Origin: Nematostella vectensis
Taxonomy: Eukaryota > Cnidaria > Anthozoa > Actiniaria > Edwardsiidae
DNA length: 64,000 bases
Reading direction: 5' to 3'
NCBI RefSeq assembly: GCF_932526225.1
Contig: NC_064034.1
Coordinates: 15,946,887-16,010,886 of the forward strand
Below the pieces are notes generated by a model. The model ran no database searches and was not told where the DNA came from. It saw nothing but the letters and a program-made list of their open reading frames with translations. The stretch's first letter is position 1. Each line of letters starts with the position of its first letter. This document shows, piece by piece, positions 12,990 through 25,500 of the stretch. A program made the translations under genes and the position numbers.

Positions 12990-14430
12990 CACTGATCTGT
13001 CGGCAGGGTAATTTGTGTTAAATACATTATAACACAATTAATAAAAAGTCGAAGGATTTTGGTACCGTACATAATAACTATACCTAGCTATTCCTAGCTA
13101 TGCGACTGCAGTAAAGGGAATGGGCTAATCTAAGTGCTGACATAAGGCCAGCGCATTTCAGGGTGCTACCAGCCTTTTCTCAGCACCACGGATATGGGCG
13201 GATGATCAAATCACCACAATATTATTGATCAATCCCGACCTCAACGGAAATAAAGACTATAGCCAAGCTAAACGACGGGGGACTACAACCGGGTTGTTAT
13301 CGCTGGTCTTACGAAACGGAGGAACACGTAACGACTGCAATTTGTAGTGCTAACCTCTGCGGTCGCCATTGATAATGTGTAACAAAAAACCTCAATTGCT
13401 ATTCATAATTGTGTATACTTGGGTATTATGTGTTTGTGTATTATATTTTTATATACACTGAAATTTAAGAACATTTCACCCTTTTAAAATGTTTCAAAAG
13501 AACGGTCCAGTCTCAACTAAAAATTAGACGTTTTTCTTAAATATTGTAATAAATGGAGGTAATCACTTTATAGTATACTTTATATATTTTTATTACTTTA
13601 AATTACTTTATATATGTGTATTCTCTATACATGCCATTGAGCAACCGTGATTTTATTGTCAGAAAAGTTTGGTAACGAGTCTGAAATTAAATCGTCATGT
13701 GGCGTGAAGAAAAGCATCCCCGAATGCAACGAAAACAAAACATTTCCGACTAACCCCAGTAATGCAGTGAGAGTCGGCTAGCAGGCTATTGTCGTAGGCT
13801 TGGCTATTTCTCTATTTCCTTCCGGACGGAATTTTTATTTAAGCTCTTAAGGAATGAGACAGATCAGTGAAACCAGAAGTACAAATCTGTCTGTTATCAA
13901 TGCAAAGCAGATAAGCAATGGTGATAGCAAAAATAATTATTTCTAGCTGAAAAGCTAGTCATGGGAGGGGCTCAAAGAAAAGATGGATTGTTTTATTAAG
14001 CAAATAGTGAGAGTTGTTTTCTTTAACAAGACAGTACTGACAATGATGGGAGGGGAAGTTCCTAAGGGAATGAGCTACCCTCTCCTAGGGGGCGGGGGGG
14101 GATCAGCGCGGATTCGAAGATATGTCTGTTTTGGTCTGTGTTTTTTTTTTGTAAATTCTGAAAAATAAGGCCAATGGGGGTGAAAAGCTCGTATGAAAGC
14201 TTAGTATTACGATAGTGTTACCCTAATACGAATCTACTGCCTAGTGGTCTTGGACTTTCGAGTCATCGGGTTTATTAACAAATTCCACATCAAGATATTG
14301 CTGTCAACTTTGTGTACAATACCGAGATTTCTACGTCAAGCTTCCTGAATGATAAACAAATATGGTAGACTAGTTTTATAGCCATTGACCAAGCGACTAC
14401 AAGACGGTATTTTGCTGTACTGTATGCGGC
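12990..14430. other. Intergenic stretch, no gene recognised
   Basis: AT-rich sequence with poly-G runs near 14090. The part at about 13130-13370 is more GC-balanced than its surroundings and could be the tail of an old retroelement, but I see no conserved protein motif in any frame. Confidence 0.4.
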
Positions 14431-14453
14431 TTATTCCATGTTTTATCGACACT

Positions 14454-14609
14454 ATATCTTTTTTGTTCTTTCGGGGTTGGTCAGATTTTTTCCAGTAAAC
14501 TCCCTCCCTCTACCAGAAAAATTAGGTCCACTTTTTTCAGATTTTGCACCCCCCCCCTCCCCCCCCCCCCTCCCCCCCAACCCCAAGAAAAATCCTGGGT
14601 ACGGGCCTG
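14454..14609 (-). mobile_element. MITE, 'CAGGCCCGTACCCAGG' family, copy 1
   Basis: Read on the minus strand it starts CAGGCCCGTACCCAGGATTT and continues through poly-G/C to GGACCTAATTTTTC and then a GGTCTGACC-like end near GAAAGAACAAA. The copy at 24324 has the same blocks in the same order in the opposite orientation, which defines the family. Confidence 0.6.
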
Positions 14610-16170
14610 CAATATTGCCCGAAAAATACAGAGGTTTGTATGGGGAACGATCGACTTCCGGTTGATTTTGGTCCACTCGACCCATTCTTCCCCGATCATC
14701 CTTAAACCCTGAACTGGCTTATCATCCACCTGTTTCGGTGTTTTTATAAGGGAAAACATATTTCAGCTTTCCAAATATGGTAAGACAGTTTGCCCAAATT
14801 AGGAAATTCTACAAAAGTGGAACTTTTTTAAACTATCTTTAAGTAAAATGGCTCTAAGACAAACAAGACAACGGGACGATTAAACTGTCAAAGCAAAAAT
14901 GCAAGTTCTTATTGATATGGACTTTAGCCCTGAGGATGGGTCAATTTTTGCGAACCACCACCAAGTGTCGCGCCAAAGCCCGCCAAAAGTTTGACATGCG
15001 CGTCGCGTGATGATTTCCGGTCTTAGAAAAATCAAGCATCAGTGGTTGACCAAACAATGGTTTACGCCAACACGCGCCTGGTGTCTCTTATGTTTAGACA
15101 ATACTAGAATTACGGCTTGAGTCAAATCCCCCGCGTTTGTGGCTCCTTTATCGCTCGTCAACAGCCTTATCTTTAGCCCACTAAGTTCTTTGAGCGCCCC
15201 ACAAAAACTATCGCTTCATTCTATCACTGATTTTTAAAATGGGATTGGGTGATTGCTAGCTAAAGTTTTTTGCCCAAAAGGGGCTTTCTGAAATCTCGAA
15301 GTTTAAACATACTGTGATCCTTTAAGAAGCCAAGTACAATCTCGCCAAGTCACCTAGTTTTGGCCTTTTATGATGAAGCCCATTAATGAAAATTGTATCC
15401 ACAAGAATTAATTCCAATGGCATAAAAACACAATATTGACGATATTGCAATTGAAAAATTCTTGACTTTGAAAAGGGAATTAAAGATCAGAATATCTATT
15501 GGAAACCCCCTTTTTAATCGGAATATTTTTTGCGAGCTCTATCAAGAAACCCAACAGCGTTTATAACTTGGTTTTCTCAGTTCTTTAGTTGACGCTACAG
15601 TCATAAAGGTATAAATTGTGCTCCTTATACCCGTATACCCGGTGACCAGTACTATCTCATTTTTTACCCCTCGAGCTATGGCTTATTATCAGATACGTCT
15701 ATCTTTTAAGGTCAAAATTTTCAAGTTCATAAAATTCTCACGAGCTCATCGATGAATTCAATCACAGGAATGAAAAACATTATCTTTATTTATAAAATAA
15801 TATGCAATTTGTTTTAAAAAATACTTCAATCTCGATCGATTGAGTGTCACGGTAATGCTTTTCTTGAAAATATTCAAACTACCGACCGTCGGGTCACGTG
15901 TTGTATGTAGTTTGTTTGTTTGTTATTCCATCTTTCACTTGGCAGTTCCTTGGGGCGATCCCAATAGACATTTGTCACGAATCCTTTCGTTTTTAATTAT
16001 TTCATAATGAGTGAATTCAAAACCTATCAGCTGTACGTCTGCAAGTAATACGTGATAAATTATGAATCACCAGAGAAATAATAAAAATCATTGTTTTGAA
16101 CCATGAATATAGCATAAATAAATCAAGAGCCTATAATATAAACTTTATCCCCCGCATTTTTTTGGATGAA
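14610..16170. other. Intergenic stretch downstream of the ankyrin gene
   Basis: No coding signal was found on either strand. A TTTATT at 15784 would be a minus-strand polyadenylation hexamer for the ankyrin gene about 385 bp beyond its stop. Confidence 0.4.
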
Positions 16171-16887
16171 TTATATGTAGTCAAGAATATTTGACGAAAA
16201 GTTTTCTTCGCCCGCAAGCGGTGCAGTTCCGTCTTTTTCCTTGAAGTTATTATCAAGCCGTGGTTTATTACTGGAAAGAAGTTTAATCACTCTCTCATCC
16301 CCGCACTGAATAGCCATTTCTATGGGTTTAACACCGTCATTAGCAGCCAAGTTAACGTTCGCTCCGAACCGTAAAAGCTCTGCTACGGAATCAGGATCCC
16401 CGCCACAAATAGCGGCATGCAGCGGCGTCCAACCTTCCTTATCACGCATATTAGGATCCGCGCCGAACTTTAAGAAGACTTTAAGGCAGGATAACTTGCC
16501 CTGGAAGGCTGCCTCGTGAATGGGTGATCCACCACTCGCATTCAACCCATCTAAAGTGACTGTCGCTGTAGATGTTAGAATTCTTTTTAGAAGTTCCGAA
16601 TTGTTTTGCGCTACTGCGGCGTCCAATGTATTAGCCGGACTTAAACGACTACAGTCGTAAATAATCTCTTGCTCCTTTGCCACAAATAACTCTCCTTCTT
16701 CGCCTTCCTCGACTTGTATCAAAGGCAATTTCATTCCTGTGATCTTATCCTCTTGACTTGATAAAAAGCCTTCAGGTTGAACCGTTTGGTTGCTGGTATG
16801 GCAAAGGCTTATTCTTCCAATTTGACTATTTCGGTAGCGACATTTCGCCGCGTACGTACTGGTAGTTTGCTGCGTAGCCGTCGACAT
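16171..16887 (-). CDS. Ankyrin-repeat protein, single exon
   Basis: An intact 238-codon frame beginning MSTATQQTTSTYAAKCRYRN. The N-terminal 80 residues have no recognised domain and include an acidic EEGEEGE stretch. About residues 88-205 form three to four ankyrin repeats with the classic helix motifs SPIHEAAFQGKLSCLKVFL, GWTPLHAAICGGDPDSVAEL and PIEMAIQCGDERVIKLL, and loops FGADPN and FGANVN. It is probably a cytoplasmic protein-interaction scaffold; the partner cannot be told from sequence. The single exon is unusual beside its intron-rich neighbours and may reflect an old retrocopy or a simple ancestral structure. Codon use and the absence of frame breaks indicate a functional gene. Confidence 0.85.
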   Translation of the reverse strand: MSTATQQTTSTYAAKCRYRNSQIGRISLCHTSNQTVQPEGFLSSQEDKITGMKLPLIQVEEGEEGELFVAKEQEIIYDCSRLSPANTLDAAVAQNNSELLKRILTSTATVTLDGLNASGGSPIHEAAFQGKLSCLKVFLKFGADPNMRDKEGWTPLHAAICGGDPDSVAELLRFGANVNLAANDGVKPIEMAIQCGDERVIKLLSSNKPRLDNNFKEKDGTAPLAGEENFSSNILDYI

Positions 16888-18430
16888 CCTTGGGGATATT
16901 TACTTGCTCTTCCAATCTCTAAATCGCTCCAGGGTTAATTGAAGCAACTGCGGTGAACCGCTAGCCAGAGAGCATCGCGAAATCTTTGCCTAACCTCGTG
17001 TGATTTAAACCGCGTGTACGGAAATCCGAAATCCAGTTGTTTTCTCAATACTAATTCTCTCTTTCGTTTAATGGAATTTCCAACTGTTTACTGCACTCCA
17101 TGCGAATTTTTTGTTTTTCTTTCACTCTCTGCTGGATCTCGATTTCGCAATCATCTAGATGCACAGAGTTTCAGCGCTAGTATAATGAAGAAAAAATGTT
17201 TTTGTTTTTTATAGCTGTTCACAAGCCACTCCGGTGATAAATTTCTAGTTCAATTACCGCGTAATAGCTTTACATATTTCAAACGAATTGTTTCAAATGA
17301 CTGACTAACCACGCGTGAAAACGTCTTTAGAGACAAATCACATACTTGCGACATACCACAAAATCCATAAAGAACAGATTATTTTCCTAAAAGGTTGTTA
17401 CGCCTTCTCCTGTGCGACACACAGACCTGAACTTCTCCCAGCGCAGGTGCAAAAGACCATCTTGCAACAAAAATACTTGAGAGAAATCAGATAGATAATC
17501 CTAGAAAAACCTAATACCCAATATATACAACGACGAGAAGAACGAAGATATCACTACTTCCTGCTATTTACAATCATTCACTGCGACAAGATCAGTGATG
17601 TAATTAGGGAAATATCCAAATAGTGGCATCTCGACCTTATTCGTTTGAGCCGGCAAACAAATTCTTACTCTATTTCTTTTTACTAATTTTACGGGCTTGT
17701 AGAAAAGTAAGTTATTTGGTAAAGCCTGAGCAGTCGCAGTATCATCCAACATTGTACAAACAGCAAAACAATACAACGTTGGGCGTCTTTCCCGGCATAG
17801 TGGCGCTAATTGCAATAGGTTTAGTACAAAGAAAGTGTTCATTTACAATGTATTATCACAAAATAAAGGTGGTATTAAGCTACGATTGATCATCGTAAAT
17901 TATTTTAAAAAATAGATGCAGATGTGTGTTTTAAAAGAGTAAAAGAGAGTGACAAAGTTTTAAAAGGAACATAGTGATCGAACACATTTTTATTAGAAAG
18001 CTATATATATATATTATGACGCCCATATGCTTTTATTTACAGTTCAATTGAAATTATACATCCTCTATCAGAAAACAATATTTTAAGTTTCTACATAAAT
18101 TTTAAATGTTCAATAAGGTTTTTACCTTAAACTCCAGACTGTTGATTAATAAGAAATGGCGTTGATGACTAGTATTGAAAATGATGTTTATGTAGATTGG
18201 CTCCTTTTCAGTTTATTTCCTACTGATTAGAATAGCATCTGACCAAATGCACATCCATGAGTTATCTGTTGCTTATTTGTCAGCTGATATTCTCGAGCCT
18301 TCAAACAGTTCAAATTCGCCAAGACCAACAGGGCTGTTATCAGCCCAGAGAATCTCAAAGAAGACCGAAGATAACATTTAAACAAAGCAGCGAATCGTTG
18401 GTAAAAATCGCAATAAACAATAAATGTCGC
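16888..18430. other. Upstream region of the ankyrin gene and intergenic DNA
   Basis: The first few hundred bases hold the presumed promoter of the minus-strand ankyrin gene. The rest is AT-rich with short open frames of no recognisable content. An AT microsatellite sits at about 18001-18015. Confidence 0.4.
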
Positions 18431-18439
18431 GGTCAAGTA

Positions 18440-19215
18440 TCGCAAAAAGCAATGCGCGATTAAGGTAATCGCGGTAAAGAATCGCAATGAGCAATATTCG
18501 ATACAGGTATCGCGGTAAAGAATCGCAATGAGCAATGCGTGATTCGGGTATCGCGGTAAAGAATCGCAATGAGCAATACGTGATTCAGGTATCGCAGTCA
18601 AGAATCGCAATAAGCAATAGGCAATTTCAGTTATCACGGTCAAAAATCGCAATGCGCAATACGCGATTTCAGGTATCGCGGTCAAAAATCGCAATGACCA
18701 ATACGCGATTTCAGGCATCGCGGTCAAGAATCGCAGTGGGTAATACGCGATTTCAGGTATCGCGGTCAAAAATCGCAATGAGCAATACGCGATTTCAGGT
18801 ATCGCGGTCAAAAATCGCAATGAGCAATACGCGATTTCAGGTATCGCGGTCAAAAATCGCAGTGGGTAATACGCGATTTCAGGTATCGCGGTCAAAAATC
18901 GCAATGAGCAATACGCGATTTCAGGTATCGCGGTCAAAAATCGCAATGACCAATACGCGATTTCAGGCATCGCGGTCAAGAATCGCAGTGGGTAATACGC
19001 GATTTCAGGTATCGCGGTCAAAAATCGCAATGAGCAATACGCGATTTCAGGTATCGAGGTCAAAAATCGCAACGAACAATACTCGATTCAGGTATCGCGG
19101 TCAAGAATCGCAATAAGCAGTACGTCATTCGGGTATTGCGGTCAAGAATCGTAATGAGAAGTACGCAATTTCAGGCATCGCGGTCAAGAATCGCAGTGAG
19201 TAATACGCGATATAT
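18440..19215. repeat. Minisatellite, 42-bp unit, 17-18 copies
   Basis: The unit contains GGTATCGCGGTCAAAAATCG followed by CAATGAGCAATACGCGATTT. Because 42 is 14 codons, most units keep open frames on both strands, which creates long artefactual ORFs (281 codons minus, 193 plus). Unit variants (ATGAGCA, ATGACCA, AGTGGGT) alternate, which suggests higher-order duplication. It lies just past the stop codon of the receptor kinase, possibly in its 3' UTR. Confidence 0.9.
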
Positions 19216-19518
19216 CGCGCGTGAGATCATTACTGATCATCGCTGCTGATTGAGTTATCTAAAAGGCGCCATATAATGTCTACACACTCAAGTGGAAGTG
19301 GTTTGCCTTGATGAAAACATTTGAGTAAAGACCAAGATTAGGCAGAGTTCAGAGCCCATTATCAGTATTTGGTGTAACTCATAGAATCACCATTTCTTGC
19401 CGCCACCACATGACTAGAAACATGACTGCTGATTGGTTGATTCTTTTATGCATATGTTTGTCTCACAGACATGTCCATGTTGCCCATAGCTGATGGGCAG
19501 GTCAAGTGGAATACCCTC

Positions 19519-22500
19519 TTATGCATATGTCTCTCTCCCAGACATGTCTTCGTATCCATCGACCGTATACTCGTTGTTGTGTGACTTTATTTGCTGCGGA
19601 AAGATTAATGAGTAGATCATCATTCAAGTTGTTATGGATATTGCGTTCAGTTTCAGGAGGAGAGAATGTTTCCTTTTCTGTCAATCAAACACAAGGTATC
19701 TACCACTCCTCAAGGGTTTAAATCTATTTTTACTTCTATTTTCTCCCTCCACCCTCTTTCCTTTTCATATCCCCTTTCCACTCCCTCCTTTTTTCTTTAC
19801 TATCGCCCTTCCCTCCCTACAAAGTCAGGGCCGTAGCAGGGGATGGAGCACTGGGGGCACGTGCCCCCCCCAATATTCTTAAAACTTAAAAGGAAATAAC
19901 CAGTGGGGGCGTGCCTTTGCCTCTAATTATTTTCTCAATGTTTCTGTATTGTGCCCCTCCAATATTTTGAGCCTGCTACGGCACTGATAGTATCGTAAGA
20001 GTAATGAAATAAGTCTTACCGGAGTTACGTCATGTAGCTGTTTCAGACGCGCGCAAATTTCCACAAAATGTGGTCTCAGGGCAGGATCTGCACTCCAACA
20101 ACTCAACATCAACGTGTACCTAAGATAAACGGTAAATCACAACTAAAGCAGTCCTTTCTTAGTATGATTTTAAGGTACCTATAAAAGACCTAAGCAGTGC
20201 GTGCCCCGCAAAAGAAATTATCATAAAGACCACGAGCAAAATAAATTTCATTTTTGTTTTAATAACACGAAAAATATGCAAAGTTTTTGTGACCTTATTT
20301 CATTTTTTGGATTTTTTAATCGAAATTAGTCGGGAACTGATACCTTATTGCCTATATTATTCTAACCTTCCAGAATACACCACAGCCAGACCGGTGCTCG
20401 GTCAAAATTTCTCGAAGCAGCTTTGAAATAATCTGCCTTAAAGCATTTTTGGCATTATTTTTCCATGTGCAAGAATTATATAGAATATTTCATAAAGCAT
20501 CCGGCCCTTTCTCTTTTCGAGGGTTTCCATCCTTTTTCTCGGGTATAACACCAGCACTAACACTTTGCCCACACAAATATAAAGTCTCGCAAAGTCGTAG
20601 TAGTTTTACTTACAATGGCTCAAGGCAATACGGGGGCTTTTCCAGTCGATACCCTTTCTTCAGTGAGTTTAACATTTCTTGCACCGTGAATGTGGGGTAA
20701 GGGATGCATCCTGAGGGTAAAATCAGTGAGAAGCCTTTTTATTGGCTAAACAATAACACATATGGCCGTACACTTGGACTTTCATTGATGATCGATTTCA
20801 GGAGCGGATGGGGGAGGGGAGGGGGCAGTAACAATGTACAACATATGTGAGGCAGATTTATGGAGGCGAATCTAAAGTTCACTAAATCCGCCATTGAATT
20901 TTCAATTTAAAAACAATTTACAACCAATAGAGAACAACTACGCTGACAAGAGGTGGTGGTGTGGAAATTCTACCAGTTAATTAAGCATGAACAGTAAAGA
21001 AGTTTGTCCCTTAGCGCCGGCTTAAAAGCCGGCTGAATTATGACTTAATGAACATTTACTTGTTTTGTGCTATGTTCAGTTGACTCAATTTCCTAGCAAA
21101 CAGGCAGAAAAAATTCTTAACCCTGAGAAATGAAAGGCCTTATGCGGTATCGAGCGCGAAAAAGGTAGGTGAGGTGAGGGAGATGGAATAAGAGACGATG
21201 ATGGAACGAGAGAGATTTCTCAATACACTCAAAGGCTTCCATTTCCCGATCGCGTACGATTCTATGGAGACTCGCCCTGCGATCGTATGCGAGCGAGTGT
21301 GATCGTGTGCCATCGTATGGAAACCAGCGCGCTTTGACTTAAAGGAGGATATCATGTTTTTTTTGGTATTATTTCTAATGTTGTGTAAATACCTCCTGTT
21401 TCAATCTCCCATAATAACACACCAAATGACCACCTGTGAAAAAAGAGAACACAGTTTACCCAAGGTTTAAAGAATGCCGATCGCCCAATACTTTTCAAAT
21501 GTTTACATTTGAGAATATTGCGTTCTTCCAAATGCAAGAAAAGATCGAATTAACAATCCGCGATTTATTTCCGATACTTTATTAATGATATGTGAGAAAC
21601 ATATGAAAATATGTCTGAAAATTGCAACTTTTTGTTGCGTTCCGAGTTGCACGAACATTGCGCATGTGGCATCCCTACTTTGCAACTTTTGGTTTCTAAT
21701 TGAAAACAGGCCATTCCAGCTATAAGCATGCGCGCGCACTCACCATGGGAACCTTCCTCAACTACCGGCATTCAGCGCGCGCTTTGTTTGATTTAAATTT
21801 AAAAAAGCGCGCGCTGCATTCTGGTAGTTGAGATAGGTTTCTCTGGTTATGCGCGCGCAAACTTATAGCTTGAATGGCCTATTGCTCCAAGTAACATATT
21901 TCCACAACATGCAATTCTTTTATTCGTCATCGTTGCATTGCTGGAAAAAATCCTCATGTAACACGAGCACTCACGCGTCGCTGTGTGATGTGTAAAGTCC
22001 CGCCTCGATAGACTCTATCGCCATCCACTTGGCTGGTAGTTTTCCCTAAGAACAAAATGTCAGGCGTCAGCCTTCTAACTACTCAAGCTACTAAACACCA
22101 AGAAGAGATCGAGGTTTCGGCGTCTTGTCAAACAACCAATTAAATATGGTGGTTACGATTATGTGTCTTAAATCGAGGTTCAGGTATTAGGCGTTATGCC
22201 GATGGAAAATCAAGATAACGAAAAAGTGACCCTTTTTGACCTATGAACGCCTTCTCCCACAGAACACAGAATCTACCCCAGCATGCAAAGCGGCCTCACC
22301 CCTGTCGTCTTTTCGTAGACGCTGTTTGTATAGATGTCACGTGATAAGCCGAAGTCTGAGACCTTTGCCGTCAAGGCCTCATCCAGCAGTACATTTCTTG
22401 CAGCGAGATCACGGTGAACGCACTGAAAATTGAGCGAAAAAATACGAGGCTCAAACATTATTACTAACTAACCGCACTAACCATCCCCCACGCACCGTCC

Positions 22501-25500
22501 CCTCAACCCCTAGTACCCTTTTTTGCCGAACTAATCCCCCCCAACCCCTTGCAGCCCCCCCCTCCCCACCCATCAACCTGATCATCTAATCTTACCCTCA
22601 TTTTCTCCAGATGGGCCATACCGCTGGCAACATCAGCGGCTATCCGCAGGCGCTCGCGTGCGGGTATTGTCAGTACGTATTCATGAAGGTTGCTGTAGTT
22701 TTTGTTGCTGTTTTTCTGGAGGTAGTGAAGTAGGTTTCCATTACCGCAGAACTCGACGATCACCATCAGCGGACCCTCTTTGAATGGAAATAGAAAATTG
22801 GGTCATACACTTGCATGCCGTAAAATAGGTACAGTACGATTTTTCAAAAGACTGGATTTTTTGGATGTAAAATGGCCGAGAGGGACTAGTGATAATATTC
22901 GAAAATGGCGTTACATTTGTAGTGTATCGTTATGTTTCAGCTCACAACAACCAAAATAGCGAAAGCTTTGTTACGAGGCTATAGAACATGAAAAGCTGTC
23001 ATTCCACAAATGGTGCTTAGATAACTGCTGAATTAAATGTACAGCGGTACCTGGATCTGAGCATGCGCCGATGAGGTTGACAATATTAGGATGCTCTCCG
23101 ACCTGCACCATAATATCTAGCTCATTCAGTAAATCCTTCCAATCGCTTTCCGTCGCCGTCCCTGTAAAATGCCAATCACAACAATGGATACAATACAAAT
23201 AATTTATTCCTTTCAGTCTGAGGCATCAGACTTGATATCACATTATGACGGTAGCAATGGTGATGGTGTTGGGGAGCTGTTGATAACAATTTTTATGATG
23301 TGAGTGAGGGCGCTTTTTTGTTAGCTATCAGGCTGATAGTAATCGCGATAAGATGATGATGGTGATAGCAATGGTGTTGGTAATAGTAGCTATGACAATG
23401 GTTGTTGGCGGAATAATGATAATGATGGTGATGATAATATGATGAACTGATTCTACTGATCATGATGATGTCAATCATGCCACTATGGTAACAGCTGATG
23501 ATGATAACAAAAAGAAGTTAAAGGACAAGCGAGCAGAAAGGATGAAGAAAACGTGCTATGTTGTTACGGTATTCCTATTTGGATAAAAATATGATAACAA
23601 AAAGAAGTTAAAGAACAAGCGAGCAGAAAGGATGAAGAGAACGTGCTATGTTGTTACGGTATTCCTATTTGGATAAAAATATGATAACAGAAAGAAGTTA
23701 AAGAACAAGCGAGCAGAAAGGATGAAGAATAGATAGATAGTTAAGTTTATTTAAATCAATTGCAGCATTAAGAATTACTGATTTAGCTTAATGCTGCAAT
23801 TGATTTAAATAAAGCGTTAAAAATAAAGAGAACGTGCTATGTTGTTACGGTATTCCTATTTGGATAAAAATATAAGAACTATTTATTTCTTACGCTTGAG
23901 TTTCTTGACAGCACAATGTACCCTGGTACCGTCTGGTTCTGTGACGTTACCCTCTATAACCTTGCCGAACTCGCCCTCCCCAAGGGTTCGCCCAAGCTCT
24001 ACCGCCTCCCGCGGTATTTGCCGCCAGTGCGCGTTAGACTCGTCAAACCTGAAGCCATTACTCGGGTTTGCACAATAGCGGACAGTGTGACTCTCCTTTA
24101 ATCCAAGAAAAGGGTTTCGGTTAAAGGATGCTGTTGATAGAAGTCAGTGTTGCATTGTAATGAAGACCCAGTCCGTGATCATCCATTACAAAATAATTGA
24201 GATAGTTCAGACGCTCTGATGAGCCAGACTGGTTTGCTTTCATAGCGCTATGAAGGTCACGATCACCAGGACGACCTCGTCAATGAAACGACCCTGAGCG
24301 TTGGGGTAGATATGCTATATTCAGGCCTGTACCCAGGATTTTTCTATGGGGGAAACCCGAATAAGTGTACCTAATTTTTCCGGGGGGGGGGGGGGGGGTA
24401 GAGGGTGTGAGTTTTCTGATAAAGGTCTGACCACCCCAGAAAGAACAAATAGGGGACAGAGTTTTAATGCCATTGCAGTATCTCCACGGGACGATTATAT
24501 TTTGGTTTCGCTACAAAATATGTTTGACTATCTAATTCGCTTATGATTTATAGTTTTGTATAAGGCCTTATGCGCAACTGAGCGCGAAAAGGATAGGTGA
24601 GGTTATAGTTTTGTCTAGTTTTATTCTATTGCGAACCGAAAGTGGACTTTTGGCCGTTGTGGGGGGAGGGGTGAGAACGCACCCCCTCCCCCTGGGTACG
24701 GGCCTGAAATTAATACTTTATATCTTAATAAATAAAGATAAGATAACCATGCTTCAAAGGTGAACATTATTAAGCTTGTATTGAAACCAAATACCACAAT
24801 GTAATTTGAAAACACACGTGTGAATCCGGTCTTACCACGGTATCTGCGCGCATGAATCCCTGCCTCTTTCTGCGCTTGCGCCTGATGAAGTACAACCCGA
24901 GTGCAATGGCAACTGCGATCACCAGCAAGGGAACCACAATCATCAGGGCAAGCTCCGCACCACTATGCCCTAATAAGGATATACCAACACGTCAGTATCA
25001 TATACAGTCAAGGGAACCACAATCATCAGGGCAAGCTCCGCACCACTATGCCCTAATAAGGATATACCAACACGTCAGTATCATATACAGTCAAGGGAAC
25101 CACAATCATCAGGGCAAGCTCCGCACCACTATGCCCTAATAAGGATATACCAACACGTCAGTATCATATACAGGCAAGGGAACCACAATCATGAGAGCGA
25201 GCACAGATTATGTAGGGTGAAGAAGAAACGTAAAGTGACTTTGGTATGAAAATCAGTTCGCGTTCGATAAAGATTGGGGGGGAGCACAATACAAAAATAT
25301 TAATAAAATATTTGCGGGGTTACAGCCACGCCCCTTCTAGTCATATCCTTATAATTTTTTGTAAATATTAGGGTGGGGGGGGGGGGGGTTTGACGTAATA
25401 ATGAGTCAATATTCGAGTTTGGTTTTCACTTCAGTAGCAGCATACACACATTGATAAGGTATTTAGTAATCACAAAGTTATTGTAGACTAACGGGGGGTG

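Noticed and set aside
18227-19116. Long ORFs on both strands (281 and 193 codons)
   Set aside because: They are translations of the 42-bp satellite; the minus frame runs out of the array into unrelated sequence and has no domain.
20386-20445. Possible extra kinase exon (minus, IISKLLRE...)
   Set aside because: It resembles kinase subdomain X, but the real exon ([20 protein letters not shown]) is at 20614-20710 with perfect phases; the donor here is poor and the remainder does not match.
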